Positions 1-8,329 of a stretch of 64,000 bases of DNA are shown piece by piece. The translations under genes and the position numbers were made by a program. How positions within the stretch are numbered: the first letter of the stretch is position 1; each line of letters opens with the position of its first letter. The stretch comes from Curtobacterium sp. MCBD17_013 (GTDB lineage: Bacteria; Actinomycetota; Actinomycetes; Actinomycetales; Microbacteriaceae): the NCBI RefSeq assembly GCF_003234565.1, contig NZ_QKTU01000001.1, positions 496,001 through 560,000 of the forward strand, written 5' to 3'. The notes under the pieces were generated by a model. The model saw only the letters and a list, made by a program, of their open reading frames with translations, was not told the DNA's origin and made no database searches.

Positions 1-1
1 G

Positions 2-496
2 CCCCGCGTCGTGCCGGACCAGGCGAAGATGGGCGTCGCCGTGCCCTCGCTGGCCCAGGCGCAGCCCGGGGACCTCATCATCCCGAAGGGCGAGGGCCAC
101 GTCGTCATCTACGTCGGCAACGGGAAGGTGCTCCACGCGCCGCACCCCGGCAAGGACGTCCGCATCGTCGACAACTGGCTGAAGGACAGCGACATCGCGA
201 CGATCCGACGCATCGTGCCGTCGACCGCCACGTCCTCGCCCCCGGCCGCGGCCGCCTCCGACGCGTCCGCGGTCGCGTCCGCCCGGTCCCTCCTGGCGTC
301 GCTGTCGTCCGCGACGGGAGCGGGCTCGAGCGCGTCGTCGCTCGACGCGCTGGCGTCGCTCGGCGGGCTGTCCTCGCTGTCCTCGCTCGGGGGCCTGTCG
401 TCGCTCTCGTCGCTCGGCGGCACCGTGGGGACCTCGTCGGCCGACCTCCAGACAGCGGCGCTCATGTCGCTGCTCGGCGGCGGGAGCATCGCATGA
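2..496 (+). CDS. NlpC/P60-family cell-wall hydrolase, C-terminal part (5' end outside window)
   Basis: The reading frame enters from the left edge, so the N-terminus and catalytic Cys are not visible. What remains reads like the second half of an NlpC/P60 (C40) peptidase: a PGDLI segment, then GHVVIYVG containing the expected catalytic His, then a gate-like HAPHPG. A Ser/Ala/Gly-rich tail follows with repeats such as SSLSSLGG. Proteins of this family cut peptidoglycan cross-links. Its 4-bp ATGA overlap with fliK suggests it opens the wall for the growing flagellum. The family call rests on the C-terminal half only; the flagellar role is inferred from position. Confidence 0.75.
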   Translation, partial: PRVVPDQAKMGVAVPSLAQAQPGDLIIPKGEGHVVIYVGNGKVLHAPHPGKDVRIVDNWLKDSDIATIRRIVPSTATSSPPAAAASDASAVASARSLLASLSSATGAGSSASSLDALASLGGLSSLSSLGGLSSLSSLGGTVGTSSADLQTAALMSLLGGGSIA

Positions 497-2292
497 CCGT
501 GCTCGCCACGCCCGCGGCACCGCCGCCCGCGGCGCCACGGTCCGGTACGGCCCGTCCGACGTCGCCCACCGGCTCCGGGGACTTCGACGCGACCCTGGCC
601 TCCGTCGCCACCGACAGCGATCGGGACGGCCGGTCCGACGACCGGCTGGACCAGGAGGCCGGCGTCCGACCCGATCACCGGCCCGCTCCGTCGACCGGGA
701 GGCCCGGGAGCAGCCACGACGACCGCGCCGCACGACCACGGGGGCGCCACGACGGCGCCGACCGCCATGCGGAACGAGCCCGGCCGGCATCGACGCCCGC
801 GAACGGGACGGACGCGGGCGACCAGTCCGGCGCCGACGTCGGGGACGGGCTCGTGGACGTCGCCGGTGCCGCGGCGCTCGCGAGCCTGGCTGCTGCCGTC
901 ACCGGGGCCTCCTCGACGGCCGCCGGTGCGCCTTCTGCCGTGGCCGACACCGGAGCCGCGTCCGGCTCGGCCGGTGCCGTCCCGACGGGCGCGGGTGCTG
1001 CGCTCGACGTCCCCGGTGCCACGACCGCCACGGCCACCACCGTCGCCGGGGGCGCCGTGCCCACGGGCGTCGGTCTCGGCGCGGACCCGACCACCGGCCG
1101 CCGCGCGGCGCTCGGGTCCGGTGCCTCCGGCCCGACATCCGCCGTGCCGGCGACGCTCACCCCGATGGGGGGACTGCCCGGGCTCGCCGCCGCCCCGGTG
1201 TCCGACGCCGTTCCGGGGAACACCGCGGCCGACGCGACGTCCGACCCGAGCGCGACCGCAGGCGTCCCCGGCACGCTCGCCGGAGGCACCACGGCCCCGG
1301 GCGGCGCCTCCGTCACGTCGACGTCGCCGGTCGGAGTCGACACCGTCGGCCGCAGCCGGCTCGGCCGGAGTGCCACCGGCACCGGCGCCGGCACCGGCGC
1401 CTCCCGGTCCGGCTCCGTCGAGACCAGGACCTCCGAAGCCATCACCGACGGGGTCGGCATCGCCGGGCGCGCCACCGACGCCTCGAGCCCCGGAGCGAGC
1501 GTCACCGGACCCGCCACGACCGGCACCGCGACGAGCGGCACCGCGACGAGCGGCACCGCGACGAGCGGACCCCTGCCGAGCGCGGCGGCGGCCAGCGGGG
1601 CGATCACCGTCCCGCCGTCGACGGCGACCGAGCGACCGGCGGTCCGCATGGCGTCCGCGGACGCCGCACCGTCCCTCCCGACCCGCACCGCGGGACCGGC
1701 GCCGGCCGGGCCGGCGCGCACGACGACCGGACCCGCGGCCGTCGACCAGCGCGCGCCGGACGCGGCCCCGTCCCTCCCGTTCGCCGTACCCGCGGTGGCC
1801 CCGGGAGCCGGACCGGCCGGTCCCGCGGTGTCGGCGACCGCCGCAGCGCCGTCACCGACCCCCGCGCCGTTGGCGCAGCAGCTCGCGCGACCGCTGTTCA
1901 CGCTCGCGGCAGCGCCACACGGCGAGCACGTCGTGACCGTCACGGTGAGCCCGGAGACGCTCGGATCGGTGACCGTCCGCGCGCACGTGTCCGCCGACGG
2001 GATGCGCGTCGAGCTGTTCGCCGCGTCGGACGCGGGCCGGGACGCGGTGCGGTCGATCCTGCCCGAGCTCCGACGTGACCTCGGGCAGACCGGGGTGGCG
2101 ACGACACTCGACCTCTCGGGGCAGAACCAGCCGTCGGACACGGGCGGCGGCGACCGGCGACCCTCGACCGCCCCGACGCCCGGGTCGGGCGGTCCGGTCG
2201 GGCCCACCGGCGCCACGGTGGCGTCCGCTGACGCCGCTGCGGCCGCCGGACGGACGGCCACCCCGACCACCGGGCTCGACGTCCTCGCCTGA
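493..2292 (+). CDS. fliK: Flagellar hook-length control protein FliK
   Basis: FliK is a secreted molecular ruler that sets hook length and switches export specificity through FlhB. The 599-aa protein has a very long Ala/Pro/Thr/Ser/Gly-rich low-complexity N-terminal region (about residues 1-450) with a repeated GTATS unit near residues 343-357. The compact C-terminal domain (about residues 455-550) carries the Flg_hook pattern, with SPETLGSVTVRAHVSADGMR followed by a helical segment. The start overlaps the previous stop by 4 bp. Position before flgD and flgE is the usual order. The ruler region is hard to align, so identification depends on the C-terminal domain and context. Confidence 0.88.
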   Translation: MTVLATPAAPPPAAPRSGTARPTSPTGSGDFDATLASVATDSDRDGRSDDRLDQEAGVRPDHRPAPSTGRPGSSHDDRAARPRGRHDGADRHAERARPASTPANGTDAGDQSGADVGDGLVDVAGAAALASLAAAVTGASSTAAGAPSAVADTGAASGSAGAVPTGAGAALDVPGATTATATTVAGGAVPTGVGLGADPTTGRRAALGSGASGPTSAVPATLTPMGGLPGLAAAPVSDAVPGNTAADATSDPSATAGVPGTLAGGTTAPGGASVTSTSPVGVDTVGRSRLGRSATGTGAGTGASRSGSVETRTSEAITDGVGIAGRATDASSPGASVTGPATTGTATSGTATSGTATSGPLPSAAAASGAITVPPSTATERPAVRMASADAAPSLPTRTAGPAPAGPARTTTGPAAVDQRAPDAAPSLPFAVPAVAPGAGPAGPAVSATAAAPSPTPAPLAQQLARPLFTLAAAPHGEHVVTVTVSPETLGSVTVRAHVSADGMRVELFAASDAGRDAVRSILPELRRDLGQTGVATTLDLSGQNQPSDTGGGDRRPSTAPTPGSGGPVGPTGATVASADAAAAAGRTATPTTGLDVLA

Positions 2293-2298
2293 CGGCGC

Positions 2299-2325
2299 TG
2301 ACGAGACCCGAACGACGACCGATAG
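2299..2325 (+). promoter_or_regulatory. Sigma-28 (FliA/SigD)-type promoter before flgD
   Basis: TGAC (2299-2302), a 15-nt spacer and ACCGATAG (2318-2325) fit the flagellar sigma-28 pattern TAAA-N15-GCCGATAA. The same pattern occurs before flbD and fliM. It lies 28 bases upstream of the flgD start. The prediction is from sequence only. Confidence 0.55.
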
Positions 2326-2352
2326 TCACCGAGAACGAACGAAGGACCGCAC

Positions 2353-2796
2353 ATGGCACTCGACGGCATCACCGGCACCGTGGACACGGCCGCCCAGGCA
2401 TCAGCGCTCGCGGCGAACCCGACGACGACCTCGTCGACGATGGACTCGCAGATGTTCCTCAAGCTGCTCGTCACGCAGCTGCAGAACCAGGACCCGTCGA
2501 GCCCGATGGACACGAACGCCATGATCAGCCAGCAGACGCAGATGGCGATGATGGAGCAGATGACGAACCAGACGTCGACCGCGAACGAGAACTTCTCGCT
2601 CCAGATGCGGATCGCCGCCGCCAACCTCGTCGGCAAGCAGGTCTCCTACACCGACGCGACGACCGGCACCGACGTGACCGGCACCGCCACCGCCGTGTCG
2701 TACGCCGGGAGCGTCCCGCAGGTGACCGTCAACGGGAAGGAGGTCGCTCTGGACAGCGTCTCCGGCGTCACGACCACGACCAGCAGCGGGTCCTGA
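2353..2796 (+). CDS. flgD: Flagellar hook capping/assembly protein FlgD
   Basis: FlgD caps the growing hook and assists FlgE polymerisation outside the cell. The conserved N-terminal FlgD signature is clear: MFLKLLVTQLQNQDPSSPMD followed by an NAMISQQTQMAMMEQM-like helix (about residues 35-70). A short C-terminal part includes AANLVGKQVSYTD. At 147 aa it is a short actinobacterial-type FlgD lacking the extended Ig-like regions of enterobacterial forms. It sits between fliK and flgE and has its own sigma-28-like promoter and a GAAGGA ribosome-binding site. Confidence 0.95.
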   Translation: MALDGITGTVDTAAQASALAANPTTTSSTMDSQMFLKLLVTQLQNQDPSSPMDTNAMISQQTQMAMMEQMTNQTSTANENFSLQMRIAAANLVGKQVSYTDATTGTDVTGTATAVSYAGSVPQVTVNGKEVALDSVSGVTTTTSSGS

Positions 2797-2950
2797 GGGC
2801 CCCGCGTCTCCCCGGGCCCTGCCCGCACGACCACCCCGGCCAGGACGGCCGGTCGGACCACCACCGCACAGCACGGACGCGCCGCGGAGACCACCACTTC
2901 CGTCACCGACGGCGAGCCAGCCGGCCCGTCGCCCTCCGAAAGGACGCACC

Positions 2951-4126
2951 ATGCTCCGCTCGCTGTACTCCGGGATCTCCGGACTCCGCTCCCACCAGGA
3001 GATGCTCGACGTCACGGGCAACAACATCGCCAACGTCAACACGGCCGGCTTCAAGTCGTCGACGACCGTGTTCCAGGACACCCTGTCGCAGATGACCCAG
3101 GGTGCGGGCTCCCCGCAGTCCGGCCTCGGCGGCACGAACCCGGCCCAGATCGGCCTCGGCGTGCAGGTCGCCGGCGTCTCGACGAACTTCGCGCAGGGCT
3201 CGGCCGAGGCGACCGGCAAGGCCACCGACCTCATGATCTCCGGCGACGGGTTCTTCGTCACGCGACAGGGCAACGACACCGTCTACACGCGGGCCGGCTC
3301 GTTCGACTTCGACGCCCAGGGCCTCCTGACCACCCCGGACGGCAAGATCGTCCAGGGCTACTCGGCCACCAACGGTGTCGTCGACGACGGCGGCCAGCTC
3401 GGCGACATCACGCTGCCGCTGACCGCAGCGGCACCCGCTGCCGTGACGACCTCGGCCACGGTCGACGGCAACCTGCCGTCGGACACCGCGACCGGACAGG
3501 TGATCACCCGCGACAGCGACGTGTACGACGCGTCCGGCACCAAGCACGCGATGACGCTCGCATTCACGAAGACCGCCGCGGGCTGGAACGTCAGCGGCAC
3601 CGACGGTGAGGGCAACGCCGCGTCCGGCACGATCACGTTCGGCGCCGACGGCAAGATCAGCGGCGGTGGGACGCTGAAGATCGGTGGCATCACCGCTGAC
3701 ATGACCCAGCTCACCGGGTTCGCCACGCTCTCGACCGCGTCGATCAGCAGCCAGAACGGCCACGCGGCCGGCACCCTCAAGGGCTTCTCCATCTCGCAGG
3801 ACGGCACGCTCGTCGGCCAGTTCTCGAACGGCTCGACCGAGGCGCTCGGCCGCATCGCCCTGGCGTCGTTCGCGAACCCGGGTGGCCTCGAGAAGGTCGG
3901 CGACTCCGGCTACCGCGCCACGGCGAACTCGGGTTCGGCGCAGGTCGGGAGCCCCACGTCCGGCAGCCTCGGCTCGCTCGCGTCGGGCACGCTCGAGATG
4001 TCGAACGTGGACCTCTCGCAGGAGTTCACGAACCTCATCGTCGCCCAGCGTGGGTTCCAGGCGAACGCCCGCATCATCACGACGTCCGACTCCGTGCTCG
4101 AGGAGCTGACGAACCTCAAGCGCTGA
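2951..4126 (+). CDS. flgE: Flagellar hook protein FlgE
   Basis: FlgE forms the universal-joint hook. The protein starts with the rod/hook N-terminal helix MLRSLYSGISGLRSHQ and the ANVNTAGFKSS motif. It has the middle signature DLMISGDGFFVTRQG and ends with a C-terminal coiled helix containing MSNVDLSQEFTNLIVAQRGF and ITTSDSVLEELTNL, all diagnostic of the flagellar basal-body/hook family. At 391 aa its length is typical. The start follows a GAAAGGA site. It is the last gene of this flagellar block, followed directly by a strong hairpin. Confidence 0.96.
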   Translation: MLRSLYSGISGLRSHQEMLDVTGNNIANVNTAGFKSSTTVFQDTLSQMTQGAGSPQSGLGGTNPAQIGLGVQVAGVSTNFAQGSAEATGKATDLMISGDGFFVTRQGNDTVYTRAGSFDFDAQGLLTTPDGKIVQGYSATNGVVDDGGQLGDITLPLTAAAPAAVTTSATVDGNLPSDTATGQVITRDSDVYDASGTKHAMTLAFTKTAAGWNVSGTDGEGNAASGTITFGADGKISGGGTLKIGGITADMTQLTGFATLSTASISSQNGHAAGTLKGFSISQDGTLVGQFSNGSTEALGRIALASFANPGGLEKVGDSGYRATANSGSAQVGSPTSGSLGSLASGTLEMSNVDLSQEFTNLIVAQRGFQANARIITTSDSVLEELTNLKR

Positions 4127-4142
4127 CGCGCACGCCGCGCGG

Positions 4143-4196
4143 CCGGGAGGCCCGGCGGACGTCCGGTTCACCGGTCACGTCCGCCGGGCCTCCCGG
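4143..4196. terminator. Long perfect hairpin after flgE
   Basis: CCGGGAGGCCCGGCGGACGT (4143-4162) and its exact complement (4177-4196) form a 20-bp perfect stem with a 14-nt loop. No U-run follows, which is common in high-GC actinobacteria. It should end the first flagellar transcript before the non-flagellar insert. Confidence 0.75.
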
Positions 4197-4265
4197 CATG
4201 TGCGCGGTCACCGGCGCGCCGCTGCCCCTCGGGTGCTGGGAATTCGAAGCACCTAGGATGGACGG

Positions 4266-4796
4266 ATGCCCGTCGACGAAGCCCGACCCCTGCTCGACCC
4301 CGTCGAACTCGACGCGTACTTCGCGCTCATCGAGGTGAGCAGTCTGCTGCGCCACACGGTCGAGCAGCAGCTGCGTGAGGCCGGCGACCTCAGCTACGTG
4401 CAGTTCCAGCTCCTCGCCACGCTGGGCGACGCTCCGGACGGCAGCCGCCGGATGACCGAACTCGCCGACGGCGTCGTCTACAGCCGGAGCGGCCTCACCT
4501 ACCAGGTGGGGCTGCTCGAGCGGGCCGGGCTCGTCGCCCGGAGCACCTCGGCCGAGGACGAGCGCGGCGTCACCGTGACGGTCACCGACGCGGGTCGCGC
4601 CGTGCTCGCCCGCGTGTTCCCGGGCCACGTCGCGGTCCTCCGCGAGCTGTTCCTCGAACCGCTCGGCCACGACGACGTCGTGGCGCTGTTCCGCGTCCTC
4701 GCCCGCGTCCGCGACCACATGCGCACCATCCCGCCCCGTTCCGCCAGGCCGCGGCGCACCCGTGCCGCACGGCGCGACACGCCGAGCGGCGACTGA
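4266..4796 (+). CDS. MarR-family transcriptional regulator
   Basis: A winged-helix regulator of 176 aa. The MarR core is visible as LSYVQFQLLATLGDAPDGSR, MTELADGVVYSRSGLTYQVG (recognition helix) and LVARSTSAEDERGVTVTVTD (wing), followed by the C-terminal dimerisation helix. Such proteins usually repress nearby genes and respond to phenolic ligands or oxidation. A TAGGAT box at 4254-4259 lies 6 nt before the ATG, suggesting a leaderless message. No obvious target gene adjoins it: flagellar genes lie upstream and a sigma factor downstream. Confidence 0.9.
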   Translation: MPVDEARPLLDPVELDAYFALIEVSSLLRHTVEQQLREAGDLSYVQFQLLATLGDAPDGSRRMTELADGVVYSRSGLTYQVGLLERAGLVARSTSAEDERGVTVTVTDAGRAVLARVFPGHVAVLRELFLEPLGHDDVVALFRVLARVRDHMRTIPPRSARPRRTRAARRDTPSGD

Positions 4797-4843
4797 CCGG
4801 AACGGATCGTGAACCCGATCGCCCGGTCCGTGCAATACCTGGT

Positions 4844-5422
4844 GTGAGCACCGACAGCGACATCATCCGGCGGACCCTGGAGCGGCCCGCCGAGTTCGCG
4901 CAGCTGTACGACCGGCACGCCCCGGCGATCCACCGGTTCGCAGCGCGCCGCGCGGGACCCGACGTGGCCGAGGACCTGGTGTCCGAGACCTTCACCGTCG
5001 CGTTCGAGCGCCGGACCGCGTACGACCTCGACCGCGCGGACGCCCTGCCCTGGCTGTACGGCATCGTCACGACGCTGCTGAAACGGCACCGTCGGATCGA
5101 GGCGCGGCTCTGGGCGAGCGCCCGGGCCGACCCGACCGCGCTCGTCACCGAGCACGACCACGAGGCGCTCGAGGCCGAACTCGCGGTCCGCCGACTGCGC
5201 TCCGCGATCCAGCGGATGCCCGCCCGCGACCGCGACGTGCTGCTGCTCTACGCCTGGGCCGACCTCGACTACGAGGGCGTCGCCCTGGCGCTGGACGTTC
5301 CCGTCGGGACGGTCCGCTCACGACTCAACCGAGCACGCCGCACGCTGCGTGCCGCTGCAGGCCGCGACGCGGCTCAGGAGGTGGAACATGGACGAGTTGA
5401 CACTGCTCCGGTCCGTTCGTGA
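4844..5422 (+). CDS. ECF (RpoE-like) RNA polymerase sigma factor
   Basis: A sigma-70-family ECF protein of 192 aa. Region 2 is visible as LYDRHAPAIHRFAARR, AEDLVSETFTVAFERR and WLYGIVTTLLKRHRR. Region 4 follows as MPARDRDVLLLYAWADLDYE and VPVGTVRSRLNRARRTLR. It directs RNA polymerase to a small regulon. The GTG start lies closely downstream of a possible -10 element. The gene overlaps the next by 35 bp, and that gene encodes a CU044_5270-type protein, a pairing frequent in actinobacteria and consistent with a sigma/anti-sigma unit. Confidence 0.92.
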   Translation: MSTDSDIIRRTLERPAEFAQLYDRHAPAIHRFAARRAGPDVAEDLVSETFTVAFERRTAYDLDRADALPWLYGIVTTLLKRHRRIEARLWASARADPTALVTEHDHEALEAELAVRRLRSAIQRMPARDRDVLLLYAWADLDYEGVALALDVPVGTVRSRLNRARRTLRAAAGRDAAQEVEHGRVDTAPVRS

Positions 5423-6428
5423 CGACGTGGAACCGGTCCAGCCGGAGACGTTGGCACGCGGCCGGGAGGCACTGCTCGCGCACATCGAGCAGGGCACGCC
5501 CACACGGGGTCCGGTCCGACGTGGATCCGGTCGGCGCGGCCGCCGTGCCGGGTGGATCGGCGCCGGTTCCGTCGTCGCCGCGGGCGTCGCGGCGGCCCTC
5601 GTCGTCGGGAACGTGATCGGCGTGGCCGGCACCGGACCGCACGGGAGCGCCGCGCCGGCAGCGGCGGAGGTCCTCACCCACGCCGCCGCCTCGACGACCG
5701 CCACGACGGACCCGGTCGTGCACCCCGGCCAGTACCTCGAGGTCGCGACGCGGGCCGTCTACGCATCCGGGTTCGAGGACGACCACGGCTCCGGCACCTA
5801 CCTGTCGTCGCAGGACGGCCAGTTGTACGTCCCCGCCGACACGGCCGGTGACTGGGTCTGGGTCCGCGACCCGGAGCGGGTGGTGCAGACGTTCGGGCCC
5901 GACTCCGAGCGCGCCGCGCGCGTGTCCGACAAGGCGAAGGGGGAGTACCTGCGCGCAGCCGGTGGTGGGTTCTACGGGAGCCCGGCCGTGGTGTCGCCGT
6001 CGGACCTCGCGGCCCTTCCACGGGACCCCGCCGCGCTGCTCCGGCACGCCTACGACGCCACGAAGGGCCAGGACGACCCGGACCTCGCCGCGTTCGGGTG
6101 GATCGCCGACACGCTCCGCAGTGGACTCGCACCGGCGGACCTCCGCGCAGCCCTGTACAAGGCGGCCGCGGGCATCCCCGGGGTCGTCCTGACCGACCGC
6201 CAGGCCAACCTCGAGGGACGGACCGGCGTCGCGATCGGCTACGCACAGGGCAACGGCGACCAGCAGGAGCTCATCATCGATCCGTCCACGGGCCTGCTCA
6301 TCGGCGAACGCGAGGTCGTCACGGGCGGGGCGGCTGCCTCCTGGAAGGTGCCCGACGGCACCCCCATCGGCTGGACCGCGGTGACCACGAGCGTCGTCGA
6401 CGCCGCACCGGCCAGGAGCGCCCGGTGA
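5388..6428 (+). CDS. CU044_5270-family membrane protein, putative anti-sigma partner
   Basis: I chose the ATG at 5388 because AGGAGGTGG lies just upstream; an in-frame ATG at 5349 lacks this. The 346-aa product starts with a cytoplasmic MDELTLLRSVRDDVEP helix. A basic segment and one membrane span (GAGSVVAAGVAAALVVGNVIG) follow, then a long extracytoplasmic domain. This matches the CU044_5270 family commonly coded next to ECF sigma factors. The short N-terminal segment could hold the sigma factor, but no zinc-binding ZAS motif is visible, so the anti-sigma role is inferred from genetic pairing. Confidence 0.75.
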   Translation: MDELTLLRSVRDDVEPVQPETLARGREALLAHIEQGTPTRGPVRRGSGRRGRRAGWIGAGSVVAAGVAAALVVGNVIGVAGTGPHGSAAPAAAEVLTHAAASTTATTDPVVHPGQYLEVATRAVYASGFEDDHGSGTYLSSQDGQLYVPADTAGDWVWVRDPERVVQTFGPDSERAARVSDKAKGEYLRAAGGGFYGSPAVVSPSDLAALPRDPAALLRHAYDATKGQDDPDLAAFGWIADTLRSGLAPADLRAALYKAAAGIPGVVLTDRQANLEGRTGVAIGYAQGNGDQQELIIDPSTGLLIGEREVVTGGAAASWKVPDGTPIGWTAVTTSVVDAAPARSAR

Positions 6429-6553
6429 GCGCCGCACCGCAGGTCGAGACCGTCGGCGTGGACACCGTGCCGCTCCTGGTGATCCCGACGCCGAGGACCC
6501 GCTGGGTCGACGTCACCTGGGCACTCGAGCGCGAGGCCGCGAACGGACGATGA
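6425..6553 (+). CDS. Small hypothetical protein, translationally coupled (42 aa)
   Basis: A GTG start overlaps the previous stop (GTGA) and the stop overlaps a downstream ATG (ATGA). The peptide begins MSAAPQVETVGVDTV and has no membrane span or known motif. The double coupling supports translation in the sigma/CU044_5270 operon, but no function can be given. Confidence 0.45.
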   Translation: MSAAPQVETVGVDTVPLLVIPTPRTRWVDVTWALEREAANGR

Positions 6554-6606
6554 CGGCCCGTGCCGGGGAGCGGCACCGCCCGACCACCGGGCGTACGCTC
6601 CCCGGC

Positions 6607-6993
6607 ATGACCGCCGCCGACCCCGCGATGCCGACCCTCGTCGCCACCGTCCTCGACTCGCCGCGCCCCCTGGAGCTCGCCCGCTTCTACGGCGCCCTGA
6701 CGGGTTGGACGGTGTTCGAGGACGACGACAGCTGGGCCCGGGTCCGTCCTGACGACGGCCCGGGCCTCTCGGTGCAGCTCGAGCCCGAGTACGTCCCGCC
6801 GACCTGGCCCGGCCGATCGGACGCGCCCGGCATGCAACTCCACCTCGACTTCCTGGTCGAGGACCTGCCTGCCGCGGTCGCGCGAGCCGAGGGGCTCGGC
6901 GCACGGCAAGCCGCGTGGCAGCCGACCGAGGACGTCCGGGTGATGCTCGACCCCGACGGCCACCCGTTCTGCCTGTTCCTGCCGGGGGCTTGA
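6607..6993 (+). CDS. VOC-superfamily (glyoxalase/bleomycin-resistance-like) protein
   Basis: A single-module vicinal-oxygen-chelate protein of about 128 aa. It shows the paired beta-alpha-beta-beta-beta pattern: TLVATVLDSPRPLELARFYG, a central MQLHLDFLVEDLPAAV and the closing DPDGHPFCLF. Members bind a metal and small electrophiles or drugs; the substrate is unknown. I prefer the ATG at 6607 because TACGCT at 6594-6599 lies 7 nt upstream (leaderless pattern) and family homology begins near it; an in-frame ATG at 6550 would add 19 unrelated residues. Confidence 0.85.
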   Translation: MTAADPAMPTLVATVLDSPRPLELARFYGALTGWTVFEDDDSWARVRPDDGPGLSVQLEPEYVPPTWPGRSDAPGMQLHLDFLVEDLPAAVARAEGLGARQAAWQPTEDVRVMLDPDGHPFCLFLPGA

Positions 6994-7033
6994 GCGTTCC
7001 CGGCTGTCCCCGCCGGTGGTGCGGGCCGGCGGG

Positions 7034-7594
7034 TCAACTCCCGTCCCCGGTCGGACGGACGGGCGACGGCGCCGGCCACGCCCCGCCCGGCGCACCGTCC
7101 GACCGCCCATGCTCCGCGGCGAGCCGGTCGGCTCGGCGGAACTCGCCGCGCCGAGCGATCGCCCCGGCGGCGCCGGCCGCGACCGAGATGGGCACGAACA
7201 GGATCGCCGACGGCGGCCAGACGGCGATCGGGACCGCGGCGAGCGTGCCCGCGAGCACCGAGGTCGCGACGACGTGCACCGCGCGCGAACGGACGGGGCG
7301 CATCACCCGGCCCAGTGACCACGTGAACGGCAACGCGACGAGGACGGCGCCGAAGGCGAACACGGCAGTGAGGCCGTCCATCCAGACGACCCAGAGCAGC
7401 ATCTGGCCCACGACCTCGTACCAGGGCCCGCCACCGACGCCGATGCCGTCCGTGAGCGACACGAGCGAGGTCCCCGACAACCCCAGGAGCAGGACGATCG
7501 GCAGTGTCACCCCGACGAGCCACCCGTACGCCCGGATCTCAAGCCACCAGCTGTCGGCCCACGTCCGGGTCCCGTTCTGGCGGTCGGTCGTCAT
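7034..7594 (-). CDS. Hypothetical multi-pass membrane protein
   Basis: The 186-aa protein has about four hydrophobic segments: YGWLVGVTLPIVLLLGLSG, VVGQMLLWVVWMDGLTAVFA, VVATSVLAGTLAAVPIAVW and an adjacent ILFVPISVAAGAAG. A charged cytoplasmic C-terminal tail follows. I do not recognise a family. Its ATG overlaps the stop of the TetR gene by 4 bp, so the two are co-transcribed and the regulator probably controls this protein. A transport or stress-tolerance role is possible but unsupported. Confidence 0.7.
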   Translation of the reverse strand: MTTDRQNGTRTWADSWWLEIRAYGWLVGVTLPIVLLLGLSGTSLVSLTDGIGVGGGPWYEVVGQMLLWVVWMDGLTAVFAFGAVLVALPFTWSLGRVMRPVRSRAVHVVATSVLAGTLAAVPIAVWPPSAILFVPISVAAGAAGAIARRGEFRRADRLAAEHGRSDGAPGGAWPAPSPVRPTGDGS

Positions 7595-8265
7595 GCGAGG
7601 CGCCCGGCGACGATGCCGACGATCTCGGTGACCGCCGAGCGGAACGGGCGGATCCGGAGCATCGGGAGTGCGAACCGGAGGACGCGGAGCATCGCGTCGA
7701 CGAGACGTGCCGTGCGGGCCTGCTCGGCGGAGGTGTCGTAGGTCCAGAACAGCGTGAGGAGCAGGTAGCCGGTCCAGAGCGCGATCGGCAGGTCACCCGC
7801 GAGGTCGCGGGGGAGCTGTTGCCGCGCAGCGTCGACGGCCTCGCGGAACAGCCCGAGCACGAGGTCCCGCGCGGCGGACGACTCGGTGGACAGCGGGTTG
7901 ATCGGGGAGCCGGGCGCCATCGCGGCCGCGAGGAACTGCGGGGCGATCGCGTGGTAGCCGCGGAGGTTCGCGAGCCCGGTCCGGACGACGATGCCCACCC
8001 GCGCCGTCAGATCGTCCTCCGCGGCGAGCTGCGGGAGCGCGACCGCGCGGTGCTGCTGCTGCACGTCGACGTAGAGTTCCTGGACCAGGTGGTCTTTCGT
8101 CGGGAAGTGGTAGTAGGCGTTCCCGACGGAGAGTCCGGCGTCGGTCGCGATGCCTCGCATGGTCGTACCGTCGTAGCCACGCTCGCGGAGTGACCGCAGC
8201 GCGACCTCGCGGATGTGCGCCCGTGTGCGGCTGCGCTTCGACTCCCGGTCCTCGTTTTTGAACAT
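7591..8265 (-). CDS. TetR-family transcriptional repressor
   Basis: The N-terminal HTH reads REVALRSLRERGYDGTTMRG followed by GLSVGNAYYHFPTKDHLVQE, the classic TetR recognition helix. The rest (to about residue 224) is a helical ligand-binding domain. The ATG at 8265 is taken as the start; a TTG two codons upstream also fits. A perfect 22-bp palindrome spans the start codon, so the protein very likely represses its own synthesis and that of the coupled membrane protein. The inducer is unknown. Confidence 0.92.
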   Translation of the reverse strand: MFKNEDRESKRSRTRAHIREVALRSLRERGYDGTTMRGIATDAGLSVGNAYYHFPTKDHLVQELYVDVQQQHRAVALPQLAAEDDLTARVGIVVRTGLANLRGYHAIAPQFLAAAMAPGSPINPLSTESSAARDLVLGLFREAVDAARQQLPRDLAGDLPIALWTGYLLLTLFWTYDTSAEQARTARLVDAMLRVLRFALPMLRIRPFRSAVTEIVGIVAGRLA

Positions 8266-8275
8266 GTTCAAAAAC
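8254..8275. promoter_or_regulatory. Perfect 22-bp palindrome, probable TetR operator
   Basis: The half-site GTTTTTGAACA is followed immediately by its exact reverse complement. The palindrome covers the first codons of the TetR gene. It is AT-rich against its surroundings. Binding here would block initiation of a short or leaderless transcript. Confidence 0.75.
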
Positions 8276-8329
8276 TAGCGCGCGATGCGTTCCGCCGTCC
8301 AGCTTCCGGGACGGCGATCGTCCAATCCG

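Noticed and set aside
1522-1570. 15-bp tandem repeats in fliK as a regulatory repeat
   Set aside because: They encode a GTATS repeat in the low-complexity ruler region and keep frame, as expected for FliK.
675-2636. Long minus-strand frame opposite fliK and flgD
   Set aside because: It is the antisense shadow of low-complexity, high-GC genes; it has no domain and conflicts with strongly supported plus-strand genes.
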